Assembly (NCBI GenBank): GCA_964036275.1
Contig: OZ038438.1
Span: forward strand, 8,686,978-8,750,977
Length of the DNA stretch: 64,000 nucleotides
From: Litoditis marina
Lineage: Eukaryota; Nematoda; Chromadorea; Rhabditida; Rhabditidae
Direction: 5' to 3'
A program made the position numbers and the translations under genes. Below the pieces are notes generated by a model. It had not been told where the DNA came from and made no database searches. It was given only the letters and a program-made list of their open reading frames with translations. Below, in pieces: positions 21,970-34,454 of the stretch (position 1 is the stretch's first letter; the number at the start of each line of letters is the position of its first letter).

Positions 21970-24900
21970 ATGTCTGGCGAGACGGTTGCGGAGTGCAAAC
22001 TTTTAACGGAACTGCGAGTGACTGAGCTGAAGCAAGAATTAGAAAAAAGGAACCTGGACAAAAATGGAATCAAAATCATACTCGCCGATCGTTTGGAGAA
22101 GGTGAGCATTTTATTTTTGGTAATTTTTAGGATAGTGTGCCCCTAATTACGTGTTACAAAGCTAATACTTTATGATGAGCCACTAGCCATGTTCAAGATG
22201 GCCTGACAGGAACCGAATCTCGTGCTTTGCGCTCCACGGTTAATTCATTCGCTCCAGTGCAAATGCGCCCCAAAAACGAAGTTTTCGAATCTCCGCCAAT
22301 GACTTGTGATTATATGATCCACAAAACACCAATAAATCAGCTTTGGTAGCGCATTCGCATAAGAGCGACAGAATTAACCGTGGAGCACAAAGCACGAGAT
22401 TAGGTTCCTGTCAGACCACCTTTCAGCAAGCTTCTTCCAACCGCAGGTCAGGTCGAAAGTAGTGTTGGGAAGGGGTGTACTGTGAGCGCCTGCGACTGTC
22501 GTGAATGTGGTCAGAAGGAATACCTAATAATCACATAGCAGAGCAAACCTTTCTGTAATAGGGCAGTTAACAACAGGTCTTTCGAGTTTCAAATGGTTCG
22601 GGGACATATGTGTGTTGTCTACATCGTATTGGAAGAAAACTAGACGTTTGAAATTATTTTACAAAACATAGTATAATGATTGAATAAGTACGCCATTTGA
22701 GTTTTTTTCGTTTCACAATATGTTTGTGGAATTCAGGCTATTCGGGCAGAGGGATTAGATCCAGCAACATACGAGTTCCACATCAACGAGTCGTCTGCAG
22801 CAAGTGCGGTGAACAACACACAATGCTCCCCCCAGTCACCGACCCCTGCGAAAGAGTCGACGACCGAGGAAGTTACAGCGGCGAATGGAGTTCTTCCTGT
22901 GGAAGAGACTGTCAAAACAACACCAGATACTCCTCTTTGTAAGTAGTTTATTAGTAAATCAAGTATCCATATTCTGCAACCGTGATAAACCGAACAAAAC
23001 TGTCTGACATCTCGTGTAGTCAGGATGCCGAGCTAGATTGTACCATCAGATTTATCTTAGTACACTCCTTTTCTTCATGTTTATGCTTTGCTTTCGGTCC
23101 GGGCCATTTCGTGATGTCTTCTATTCCAGCACCCGTTAAAGAGACGTCTTCTGCAGCCATGGAGACGGGTGATGATTCTGGAAAAGATTTCGACGATAAG
23201 GTGAACGGTGCACCCAAGAAAAATAGAAGCAGTTCCTCGTCGAAGTTGGAAGAAGAATTGGAGGATCCATTGCAAGATCGTGTCGCGGCGGCAGCAGCTC
23301 AGAAAGGCCCACTCGACACACTCGATTCCGTTTCTTCGGTCAAGGTCGAGGAGAAAAAAGAAAAGGAGGAAAAGGATCGTGAGATGGCTGCACGATCTGT
23401 ATGGGTGCGAGGTCTAACCCTCGCAATCAAAGCAACGGATCTGAAGGTCTAGTTTACGCTTCATCTGAATTCTTTTGCCTTCCTGTAATCGTGGTTGTAC
23501 TCATTTTATGGAAAATCGTTTAGGTTTTTTTCAGTTGTTCTTATTGGGAGACAATTAATTTATTTTTATTGTAAATTCCGTTTATGGTGAGGAAGACGCC
23601 GTTACAGACTCTTTTCTCGGAACATGCCAAAGTAGTCCGTGCCAAGATCTTCACCACCAAACGCCAGTCTGCTACCCAGCAGTGCTATGGATACGTCACT
23701 CTGTTGGATGTAACCAGCGCCGAAAAGTGTGTGGCCGAGCTGAACAAGAAACAATGGAAAGGACGATCGCTCACAGTTGAGAAGGTCTAGATTCTTCGTT
23801 TCTCTCTTCATTTCATGCTTTATCTCCCTGTAACATCTGTTGTTTGACATAGTGGTTCAGGCTGACAAGTCAAGAATTCCTCCAAGCCGACCGACTGCTG
23901 CTACCGCATCTCTCCCAGCACGAGCAGAGCCTAAGGTGGAAACTGCAGTGAAGCCGGACGAGCAACCCCCCAAGGAAAAGCCTGTCGTCGAGGAGAAGAA
24001 AAGTGAAGATGTCGAGAAGAAATCTACAGCAACAGATCGTGAAAAGGAGAAGCCCACTTCCCGTAGCGGCAATGACAACAGTCGGCGTGAAAAGGGTCGG
24101 TACCTCTGCCCATCTAGCATCGTATCTTTATTTTCAGTGTTAGCGGATGAGCGTCTCTCTACATGTTTTCTATGTTATTATGTGTACTTCAGAGCGCGGA
24201 AGCAAGCCCATATCTGACGGTAGAAGGGATGATCAACGTCACCCGCGTGACACGAGGCGTGATGCACAGAAGTCTATCTCTGGTCCTCGTCGTTTCCCAG
24301 CACCGTCGTCTTCTTCGGGACGAAGTCTGCCGTTCCGGACATCTTCAAGCATGTCTTCGCGTGTGTCCCGTCCCATGTCGTCATCGACTGCTCGCAGACC
24401 GGATGTGTGGGACAGACGTGATGTGATGGACATGATTCGACGTCAGGAAGAAGAACATCGTCGTAGAGAACAGGATCTCGAGTTGGAGAGGGAGCGAGAG
24501 CGAATTCGTTTTGAGCGGGAGAAGATTGAACGCGAGAAGTTGGAGCTGCAGCTGCAGGTGGCCCTGCAACAACAACAATTGGCCGCCATGGCCAGCAGTC
24601 GAAAAGTAACTGAGTTCGCCGCACCGTCCGCGCCATCAAGGTATCTGAAGTTTTGATGTGATTGGTGTAGGTCATCACGGAAAATGGGACAGTTCCGTAT
24701 TATATTATTTGTTTTTCAGCAAAAGTCGTCATGCTGATTCTCGTAGAAGATCGCGCGATCGTGAAGAGAGAGACAGAGAGAAGGGCTCGGCCAATCGAAC
24801 TTCGTCTCGAACCTCGGATCCTCGGGATTCTCGTCGCCCTCCGTCTAGTAGCACCAGCGCTAGACACATAGCCGACAGGTCTGCTTTGTTATTCAGCAAT

Positions 24901-26592
24901 ATTTTCCTGCATTTTTCTTTCATTCAGAGTTTTCATTTTTTGAGAAGCTCTAGATATATTCACTCAGCATTAAATCTTGAACTAGATGGTGAGATTGTGC
25001 ACTCCGCGAATACTCAGATATCATGCGTTACGTGCGAACTCTAATCGCCCATGGCTTTCTGAGCTTCCGTTGGTCTCAGTCTTCGATCGGTTTAACATCA
25101 TTTATCAGTTGTGACTCCATTTTTTATAGAGTGGCGTCTTCGAGAGTTGACAAGGGTGGCGAAAGACATAGTCGCGCAGAAGCTCACAACTCGCATTCAT
25201 CGGGTTAGTTTTTACCAAACTAGACATTTATTTTTGTGTGCGCAAACGGTTTTAAATTACTTTTTTACTACTCTTAGCTTTTTAAACCTTTGGTTAATTG
25301 GAATTTCAAGCTTCTTTAATGATGTTCCTACAATTTTTGTACAAAGCGGTCATTATGGATGACGAAGGAAGTTTCTTTAAAAAATGTTCTATTTGCCTCG
25401 CTGCTGGTTCCAGTTTATAAATGTAATTTGGCCGTTCGATGTTTACGTAAGACCTCTCTTATTTGATGTGGTTTAAGTCCGCTCAATTTTTGCAAATTGG
25501 CACATTCTTAAACAACCCAAAGCAAAAATTCTCGATAGTTTGTGTTCATGATTAAATATAATGATGTTTTGTAGAGTAGTTTTCTATTCCAGCCACTGGC
25601 CGCAGTCGCAGTCGTTCAGAGTATGCTTCCGACCGACACAGTACTGGAAATACCTATGTTGGCAAGGACTATGAAAGGTCTTCAACCTATAACTCTTCTA
25701 CTGCCAGGTATATCTTGTAGTTAGTTTTGGATTCACAACCAGTTCAATTTGCCCGGGTAGCCAAACATCTAAAAAACATGAATCACTTTTTTCTAGCATG
25801 TTCGTGATTATTGGTATGGAAAATTTCTCTTTCTCTCGGTACTTTCGATCAGTGTTTCCCGGTCGCATTTAATTATTAATTTGTTGTCACACCAGAGCTG
25901 AAAACGGAATTGAATAATAGGATATTTAGTGCAGGATAAATATTCGCTAGTCGTTACTATAGACGACATATAAATGATTTGTTTCAAAACTTTTCCCATT
26001 CAAGAGATACTTCTTCAACGAATGCGCCGTCCTACTATTCAGGCCGTGATGCATACAGTTCAGGAACCGGTACGTTACATGTTGCTGTGTCTACTTTTCT
26101 CTTAGAACGAGGGTGGTTTTAGAATGCAGTTTTCGTGCAACATGACGCATACTCTCTATATAAATGTTTTCATATTTCGTCTCGAGTTGTAACTAGCTCA
26201 ATATTTCTTTCCTTGATGAAATAGTCTCATGGTTACAGCTTCGACGCGTGATCCTGCTTACTCTTCATCTCGTGGTGTCACTGGCAGTTGGGGAAGCTCG
26301 TCTGGAAGTGCTAACTATGGTACCAGCACTACTTGGCCGAGCTCAGGAAGCAGTGCTGGATTGAGCTCAACGTGGAACTCAAGTGGCAGAAGTGTGTTTA
26401 ACGTTTATATATTAATCTTGGAAGATTAAACCAGATTTATATTTAAAATTCACGCATTTCTTGACTCGATGATTGTTTCATGGCTACTTTACAGGTACTA
26501 CGGATGTTTGGCCGGCGTTCGGAGCGAGTTCCACCAGCAGCGGGTCGAGTGCTCGTCTGGATTATGACAAGTATCAGCAGAGAAGGTTTTGA
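21970..26592 (+). CDS. SAFB-like nuclear protein: SAP domain, RRM, RS/charged C-terminus
   Basis: Twelve exons give 724 aa: 21970-22101, 22737-22938, 23130-23446, 23608-23784, 23861-24095, 24193-24640, 24720-24878, 25130-25203, 25593-25707, 26005-26069, 26239-26391 and 26495-26592. Residues about 10-46 are a SAP domain (LTELRVTELKQELEKRNLDK), which binds scaffold-attachment DNA. Residues about 200-276 are an RRM with RNP2 VWVRGL and RNP1 CYGYVTLL, in the SAFB/SLTM style (ATDLK before the second helix). A long Glu/Arg helix (about residues 405-460) and an RS-, Ser- and Tyr-rich tail follow. This is the domain order of scaffold attachment factor B, a nuclear RNA/DNA-binding protein in chromatin organisation and splicing. 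Two consecutive introns use the weak donor GTCTAG. The acceptor abuts the ATG. The gene is convergent with the RUSC-like gene. Confidence 0.92.
22197..22426. mobile_element. MITE with ~48-base terminal inverted repeats
   Basis: The left end has TGGCCTGACAGGAACCGAAT and CTCGTGCTTTGCGCTCCACG. The right end is the inverted match, with CGTGGAGCACAAAGCACGAG and TTAGGTTCCTGTCAGACCACC separated by one or two mismatches. The total length is near 230 bases, with no coding capacity. It is inserted in intron 1 of the SAFB-like gene. Confidence 0.75.
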
Positions 26593-26986
26593 ACATCGTC
26601 TTTTTTATTGTTGCTGTTTTTGCTATCTCAGTATTTCATGTAGTTTTACTATTTCATTTCTATTGCACAGGACGTGTGTCGTTCTTCTATTCTATTATTT
26701 ATTCACTTCTTAGTCGTTACATCTCGTCTCTTGTAAATTATTTCGTTAGTCGAATAATAAATTATCTAAGTAAAACACATGTACACGAAGAAGGCATAAA
26801 ATTTATTATTCTTCATCTCTATTATGCAAGAAATAAATGCCAGATTGAAAGGCTATTGACAATGGACAGGACTAGCCTCTACTCGAGTATCAAGGAACAA
26901 TGTGATGCGGATTAGAAACAGTACTTGCTGAGGGTCGCATCGAGAATACTGAATGGTCAACAAGTGGTATTGCAAACAAAAACAGA
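26593..26986. other. Convergent intergenic region
   Basis: About 390 bases separate the stop of the SAFB-like gene from the stop of the RUSC-like gene on the other strand. It is AT-rich and carries GAATAATAAAT near 26752, usable as a plus-strand poly(A) signal. Both 3'UTRs must fit or overlap here. No exon is seen. Confidence 0.5.
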
Positions 26987-29900
26987 TCACTTAATGAGAA
27001 GGTTATTCAGTGGTACGATTCCGGTGAACACGTGACTTCTCAGTGGATGTATTCTGGAGCAGCGGGCGATGGGGCCTCTTCTGGAGAGCACGCGCAACTG
27101 CTCTCCCTTGGAGACGAATAGATGGCCGGGGTTGGAGTAATCTGAGATGGCAGAAGCGAGGGGCGTGGGCGATAAGGAGGACACGGACATCGTTCGCGAC
27201 AGACACGTACGTCTGCAACAGTTGACACTTATCGACGGGAATTATTATGTTGTATGATATGTATTGGATAGTAGACATAATAAGTGTTGTGGCAATACAT
27301 ATTGTTGATCCTTAGCCAAAGGATCAACAATATGTATTGCCACAACACTCAATATGTTAGATTGCTACCAAAATGCATATGTTCCGTGAGAACAAGGTTT
27401 CTTCAATCGGAACAAACCATTATTGACAATAATCATCGAGCAGTGATTATAAGTTGACACTCACGTTTTACTTCATATATAAGCTACCATAAAATTCAAG
27501 ATATTATCTAGTCATCCCGAGTGATAAGAGACGACACATCGATACGAAAAATTGCCCACACATGGGGAGCGAATGCTGGACGGCAAATATATTATTGTTG
27601 ATAAGAAGAGTTGAGGGTCTTAATATACTGCAACTAGTCTAACTCATTCTATGTTATTTAAAATAGTCTTTAAATAGTCTATTCCAATCCAGCTGAGACT
27701 CTCAGTAGGAATACAAAACTTTCATTGTGTAAAATTACGTTAATGTTTTCAAAAACATCATCATTTCCCGCTTTCGATGCTGATTCCTTATTGTGTGTTT
27801 GTGTTCAAGAATATTTTAGATGAAGTCAAAGATTGAGTTAGAGAGCAGTCGTTGGAAAATTCGATTGTGTACTGTAGAAGTCTCAGTAGGATTGGTATTT
27901 ACTATTAGCGGGGTCAGCCGATTATTGGTGCGGGAAACCCTGTATTCCAGGGGATTTCCCACCATGTATTGCAAAAGTACGCTTGTAAGAATCAAATAAT
28001 GCCTGAAAATAGGTTTAGGTAGTTTCATTGCCCCAACCCGCTGTGTTTATAGTTTGATCGAAGTTATTGAAATTGCGGCGTGTACCGAGATAAGGCTACA
28101 GCGAAGATGTGTTGACAATCTATGTGAGGGACCGTTACCTCTTAGGGAGGGGTATCTTGGAGGGCCTGGTGTGTGTCTGCACGGAGAGACGGGCGGGGAC
28201 CGAGGAACTCTTGGGCACTCGACTGTCGCTGGCTATCCGCGACGGTCCCGAACAAAGAGAACGCGTCTGCTGACTGTGCTCCGACACTTCCAATACTACA
28301 ATACAAACATTTATTGATTTATGCATACAGAGCATTTAGTACTCGCTCCACAGGCTGAGAACAACGAGATGAAACAATGTTTTCCAAATAAAGTTGGAAA
28401 GGCTCATGTCTAACTACCTGTTAAACGTTGTTCGCGAAACTTTGCCGTTGTAAATATTTTCAAAATGTTTGCTATATCTATATAATATATTTAAAATTTT
28501 AGTTAGTTTTTGATATGGGATTTTTCCGAAAAACTACATTTATAATGAATGTGTTCAATCAATAAAAAATTCGAGTGCGTACTGTATGAGGGCGCGTAGG
28601 AATAATGTGAACTATTGTTGAGGGTCGCGAATTTTCTGTGTGCAACGCCATTCTTCCAGGCCCGAGAGGTTAAACAAGGGATCGAGGTAATACGTACAAG
28701 GTAACCTAGGTTTAAGATAAGGCATCAATAATACGGTATATGACAAGGTATCTCACCTGGAATCAAAGCCAAACTGTCTACAAGTCTCCACAAAAGGGAT
28801 CGATAAGCAGTGGGAGCGGCCACCAGAAATCCGCCCTCATCATATAATCTTTGAAGCACATTCTCCTTCAATACCACGTAGCAGAGCCAACAATCCAACG
28901 AGTTTTCCCTGCAAAATGTTCTTATAAGAAATAAACTGAACAACAATTAGAAACTTTCTCTAATGCGAACCAGAAAAAAACGTACTGGAGAAGCCTCTCG
29001 AAGAAGATCTCCACACATGAGAGCTCTGACTTCTTGCTGGCCTTCAACTGTTCCACCAAATTGTGAACGTTTTTCGTGGCAGGTCCTGAAAACAGCAAGT
29101 TTGCAAGTAAATTAGCAGATCTGTACTACAATCAAACTTACTAAAATACTAACTTTTACAAAATGGCGGTGTACTAGACTTTTCTGTAAAAACAGGTAAG
29201 ATTTTGAAATTACAGAGACATTTAATTTTTTTATATTGCAGGACGAAGCCTGTGACATGTGACCACAGATGAGAGTTTCCTGGTGCGTTACAGAAACTAG
29301 GTAATATAATAATAATATAATAATACTAGTAATGATAATAACAATAAACAAGATGATAAGACGAACCTGGAGCGGTGACAGTGGTGATCATGTTCCAAGT
29401 TGAGACTCCACTCCTGAGGCCGTCGGCAATAAGAGACTGTAGAGCGAGAACCAGCGAGGCCACGCTCTCTCCCCTCGCAATTGTCGCCACCGCCTCCACC
29501 ACATTCTCTACCAAATTTCGTTTCGCCTCGTATATGGGCAGACCGACCACGGAAAGTTCTCGGGTTAGCAAACAGGGACGGAGAATAGATCTGCAACACA
29601 TCATTTCCATGCACAGGGTTCGTTTTCCAAAGGGGCAAGGCTAGTTTAAACGGAAGTGAAAGGTGAGGGAGCGGCAGTTAGTAAGCGCACACAGCCAAGC
29701 ATGCCATCGGATTCGCTCTCTCCAAAGAAAGCCTATACGGTATAAGTTGCCCCGCTAGGTTTATAGTTTAATCTCACTGCCTCTCGGTCGAAATTATTAA
29801 ATTATAGCGTGTATCGAGATCAAACTATAAGGAAGATTCGCTCGTTCTTTATAGTATTTGTTTGTATATTTGGCTACAACAGGTATTCGCAGATCGAAAT

Positions 29901-31703
29901 TTTACCAGCGTTTCTACCCTGTTACGACATTTACAAGCGCGGAGAATAGTCGAGCTCAGAATAACAGCCACGTCATAAAAAGCCACGCCCCTATATCTCA
30001 TTTTATGTTGAGGGCAAATATTGCTCACTATAATACTAACGGTATTTAACATTAATCAATCATAACAATAATGGTAAATAACAACATGAACAATAAAAAC
30101 AATAATAATAATAATAATAATCTGAAGCTCACCTTCTCCCTCGAGATATTGATTGATAACCGTTTCCCAGACATTCAGAAGCAGTACAGTCACACAGCAC
30201 ATGTCGTGTTTTGTCGGAATGCGCCCAGTTTGGAGGATGCACTCTGAAGAAATTGATTACAATTACAATTCAATCAATACAATTACCATGATATAATTAC
30301 CAAAAATACAAGTAAATGTTGCGTTTCACCAGCTGCCGAACAAGTACTTTTTAAGGCTACGACCGTTTATTTAGAAAAGTACGGTATATAGGGTGCGCTT
30401 AGGAAAGCGTATGCTCTGCATGTTGCTGTGTTTGTAGTTTGATGCCGCGGAGAATCGTCGTAATCCGAAAAATCCGGTCTACATATCAAACTACGACGGA
30501 GGTATTATCATCCTCTCTAATGAAGTGTATAGTAAACAATTGAAACAACAGTTAGATGAGAAATGATAGGATATAGAAAGTGACCAAATAGTTTCTGTAG
30601 TTTGACCTCAATAAACGCAAAATTTTCAATTTCCGGTCGAAAATCAACGAGATCAAACTACAAACAAGCTCGATGAGGCGACACGCACAATACAGGCTTC
30701 ATTTGGAGCGAATCGTAAATGTTTTGCTGTGAAAACGCTGGCAGCTTAAAATACCGGAGAAGATGCAGACCTAAATACTGGTGTCGATTCAGCCTGCATC
30801 GGCCAATAGGAAAGGGGACGAGGGATGAGGCAAAAAAACACTCTTAGGTATCGTAGAAAGGGGAAAAGATGAATCAATAATAAAGATACAGGACAAGGAA
30901 AGTATTATGGAGTAATCGGAAACTAAATTTGACTTGATTTCTCTCTAATTATCAATCCACCCCTCGTCCCCTTTGCCTCATCCCTCGTCCCCTTTGCCAT
31001 ACAACGGTTTCTCAGAGCGGATACGGAAACTGACTTCCTCCGGACGCGAAAACATGTGGTGCAGGGCTCCGTCCGGCGACTTCTATCGATACAATTAGAA
31101 TGGGAGGACTGCAGTAGTTGCGCGTTCGACTTGAAGAAAGAACACGCGTCCGCAACGTGTCTGCAAATACCCACAATCATATTATAAACATAAAAATAAT
31201 AGTAATAATATTTATAAAACGTATCTGAGAATAGTAAATTAATAATAATAATACTAATATCATTATTACTATTATAACGTATCTGCAAGTCTGCAGTTTC
31301 GACCCCATTACCAAAACTTAATTATAAAAGTTCACAACTGTTAACATTCAGGGATGCGGTCCTGTGAAAGGGCCACATCACTTTCATTTAACTTAATGCT
31401 ACTTGGTTTACAATTTACACAACTATGAAATATGGTTTGCCGGCAATATCCGCATTTTGTCCGAAAAAAACGTATTATACTAGACAATATTTCAATTAGG
31501 TGTGAGTGTTCATCAGGAAGCTGCATGGAAGATACCAAAATTAACCATTTGTGACATAAGTGTGAAACGTAGCAGTTGAGACTCGAAAACCAATCATTTT
31601 GCTGTCTGGAACTTCGAAAAATTGGAGAATTCTCTAACGTTTTCCGATGGCGAAAAGAAAACATTTGGCTATGAAATTTACTAAGGTATCATTTTGAGAG
31701 AGA

Positions 31704-31740
<37 letters not shown>

Positions 31741-33447
31741 GGTGAGTGAGTGAGAGAGAAAGAGTGAGAGAGAGTGAGAGAGATAGAGAGAGAGATGGGG
31801 AAAATAGGGAATATTGGTAAACAAAGAAGGAATTGAAGTATCGATCACATCGATCAAGTAGCAGAAAGTCTTTTTTCACGTACTCTCACAACCAATTTTA
31901 CAAAATAAGTGAAAATTATTCATCAAGATTGGATTTAGCAAAAGTGTGCAATCAATAATAATAATAATAATAATAATAATGATGATGGAAATGATAATGT
32001 TTACATATCTCAGGGTTGGCAATGTAATATATGAGAGACTGCATTATATATTGGGCGCATGACGAAACACATTCCCGGGGGGCAGATCAATACGAAATAC
32101 GAGCGGAATCTGAGAGGAAGGAGGGGGGGGGGGGGGGGGAAATGAGCAAAACAACTAACTTCGGAAGCAGCAGGGAAAGAGAGGCCCAATCTTCGATGTG
32201 GATTGGACCACTGCAACCTAGACCCGAATCTGGCGAATCATCCTGAAATCGACCCTGTTCAGAATTTATCTCGAAAACGTTCAAAACAAATACGTCATCA
32301 CCCTTTAACTAGGTATGTGCGTATCATACCACAATGCGGATCGTGCTATTCTTATCTCGAAAAATTTCAAAACACAATGTTCAGAATGCCTGCTCACCTG
32401 AAGGAGATTGGGAATAGAGAGATCTAGATCAGATGTTATCTTGGGAACTCCCTCCCGCTGCACCTTCAACATAGCATCGCTCAGCGACATGCATGATGAC
32501 TCACACAGATCCGGCATCTGAATTTCAGACACTTTTTATATTGACGCCATGACGAACTTTATAACAATAGGAATGATACAAAAAATAATCGAGTAAGTTA
32601 TACTTTTGTAATTGCTTACATTAATTGACGTTTTCTTTTCTTTTGAAGACTGACTACGAATAATAGATGGTATCGAGATGGAAATGTATAGTTCACTTTA
32701 ACCGCACGTGAACACGTAATGTAAACAGTTCACGTTTCAATGGCTCTTCTCTGATGAACACATAAAAGTGAGAGGAAGTAGATGGGAACATTCAGTGAAG
32801 GTTACAAGGCGTTGAGAAAGCACAACCGGAAGAAAGAATGAGAGGAGGAAATAGAAACGAACCTGGTGCGGAAGTGCCAGGAACTGCAGTTCGGGGGCCA
32901 TGTTCTTCTGTAGGTCGGCAAAGGTTCGTTTCGGTTTCAGCGGCACGGTGGCGGCTCGTGTCCTCCATCGGTCGGCCCGCTGCAGACCCGCAGCGTCGGC
33001 CGCTATTTCGTTGTCGTTCAAATCTACGAATCGGGTCTCTGATCGGCGGCTGTCAACAAAGTTAGCCAAAAGGGACGAGGGCCGCGGCTGGCCATTGCCC
33101 GATCTGGCCGGCCCGATGTCTGGGGCGGACACGGTCTTCTCGTCCAAAGGGTCGATCGAGTGGATTCTGCCCCAGGTGGTCAGCTGCTGGCCACTCTGCC
33201 AATGACCGGAATCGGCGAACGTCATCTGGTAGTCATCGGTACGTGGCCGGCACTGTTCCCGCAGCTGGGCCGAGTCCAACGAGTCCGTCGAAACCGAGGG
33301 GTCGAAGCTCTCGAACAGGACGCTGTCGCCGCCAAAGTCCAGATTGGCGATTCGGGTGTCGATATCAGCTGGCCATTGATCCTGTTCCGTGAACATCTTA
33401 AGTTCGCATAGTTCGACCATTGCAGGGAAAAATGGAGAGAGAGACAC
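26987..33447 (-). CDS. RUN and SH3 domain protein of RUSC/NESCA type
   Basis: Exons on the minus strand: 33447-32863, 32517-32398, 30243-30133, 29590-29367, 29085-28986, 28908-28757, 28295-28139 and 27212-26987. Candidate extra exons are 31520-31382 and 31160-31035, which restore phase. The RUN domain spans the exons at 29.6-28.76 kb, with motifs TAPGPATKNVHNLVEQL, VEIFFERLLQENSLDCWL and LQRLYDEGGFL. The C-terminal exon is a divergent SH3 domain (SAISDYSNPGHLFVSKGEQL, then FTGIVPLNNLLIK). RUN followed by a terminal SH3 is the layout of RUSC1/2, adaptors in vesicle transport and neurite signalling. The phase between 30133 and 29590 does not match, so a small exon is missing from my model. The first exon is more GC-rich than the rest. 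The start could also be the inner Met at 33420. Confidence 0.8.
27283..27349. repeat. Perfect 31-base-pair hairpin
   Basis: The left arm 27283-27313 begins AGTGTTGTGGCAATAC. It is perfectly complementary to 27319-27349, which ends GTATTGCCACAACACT. The loop is five bases (AGCCA). It lies in the intron just upstream of the SH3 exon of the RUSC-like gene. It could be a MITE end-to-end remnant or a hairpin RNA precursor. Confidence 0.85.
28005..30665. repeat. Scattered short elements with GTTTGTAGTTTGA ends
   Basis: Short copies carrying GTTTATAGTTTGAT or GTTTGTAGTTTGAT and its inverse ATCAAACTAC occur at 28033-28110, 29740-29830, 30428-30490 and 30597-30665. Others lie at 34830-34865 and 52205-52225. 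Each is roughly 60-100 bases with inverted ends and no coding potential. This is probably a MITE family enriched in the introns of the RUSC-like gene. Confidence 0.5.
31382..31520 (-). CDS. Candidate cysteine-rich exon within the RUSC-like gene
   Basis: It is flanked by a good acceptor (TTCCATGCAG) and a weaker donor (A|GTGATG). It reads in phase 0 after the exon ending at 32398 and encodes a Cys-rich stretch with KCGYCRQ, FHSCVNC and KPSS, suggestive of a small zinc-binding site. With the candidate exon 31160-31035 it joins the phase needed by the exon at 30243. RUSC proteins are not known to me to carry such a motif, so this is tentative. Confidence 0.35.
31690..31797. repeat. GA-rich microsatellite
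   Basis: An imperfect GA tract of about 100 bases with GAGT and GAGAA interruptions, in an intron of the RUSC-like gene. Open frames of repeated Ser-Leu on the other strand come from it. Confidence 0.9.
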
Positions 33448-34454
33448 TCGCTGCTAGGACTGCCGCAACTGGCCCGATCGATGACTCTGCGTGTCTGCCT
33501 CTTGGCGCCCTCCGATACTCTGGTTGTCTGCTCGACCAGTCAGCTGGTTCTTACGAGACCACACGCGTTATAATGCAACAACATGAGGGCCACCCACAAC
33601 ACTCGCTACTTTTTCACATCCCTGGTAATATTAGACAATTTATACGCAAATTTGACAGCAATAATGCTCGACCTCAGATGATAGTCGATTACTAAATGTT
33701 GTTCCGTTTTGAATACCTTTTTGCAGCATTGGGTGGAGCGATTTCTACAAACTCTAAATCACGTAAACACTTCTCACAAATAGGATGCGATTGAAGGCAC
33801 AACTGGTTCATTTTTTTCTTGCTATTACTGAAACAGGAGAACAAAACATGGTTAATCATGGTTTATTTCTGGTCATAAACAAAAATGCGAAGTAGAAATG
33901 GTAACAGTGAGAAGATGGAGTACTTAGCTTTCACGTGGAAATTCCACAACAAATTGACACAGACTGATTCATTGACTTGAATGAAACAGGACACACAAAA
34001 ATTATAAGGAAGATGCGAGTTGAACTCATAGCCTCAAAGGTATTCATTCTGAGCAGCTTTTCCAAGTAAGAGAAATGAATGAGAGAAGCAGAAAGAACTA
34101 CCCAATAAAATTTGAATATAATAACAAAAAATTAAATTGGATATTTAGAAGTCTATCTATCATATCATAACATGAGATTTAATTCCTGAGTAAGAAAATA
34201 TGAACAAAGTGAATAGTAGTGATGACCCTTAAAAAAGAAACACGTCAGAGTTAAACAATTTGAATATCAGCACCAGCTCACCAGTATCCACCGAACAAGA
34301 ATGTTGTCTCCTATAAAATAACATTGACCGTACAAGTAATTACATTAGACGAGAAACGTAAAACTAACTTATTTTCAAAATTATCATTTTTCTGATATCG
34401 GTCGAATATCTACATTAGTTGACAGTAATAAAATAACTAACCACTGCTCAGGCG
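33448..34454. other. Intergenic region between the duplicated-exon gene and the RUSC-like gene
   Basis: About one kilobase with no convincing exon. The first 250 bases next to the RUSC-like start are GC-richer and probably hold its leader and promoter. The rest is AT-rich and carries the 3'UTR of the upstream minus-strand gene. A possible extra exon on the minus strand near 34275-34303, between an acceptor and a donor, lies past the chosen stop codon and was not used. Confidence 0.45.

Noticed and set aside
31634..31879. Ser-Leu-rich open frame
   Set aside because: A by-product of the GA microsatellite; the same holds for the frames over 51181-51440.
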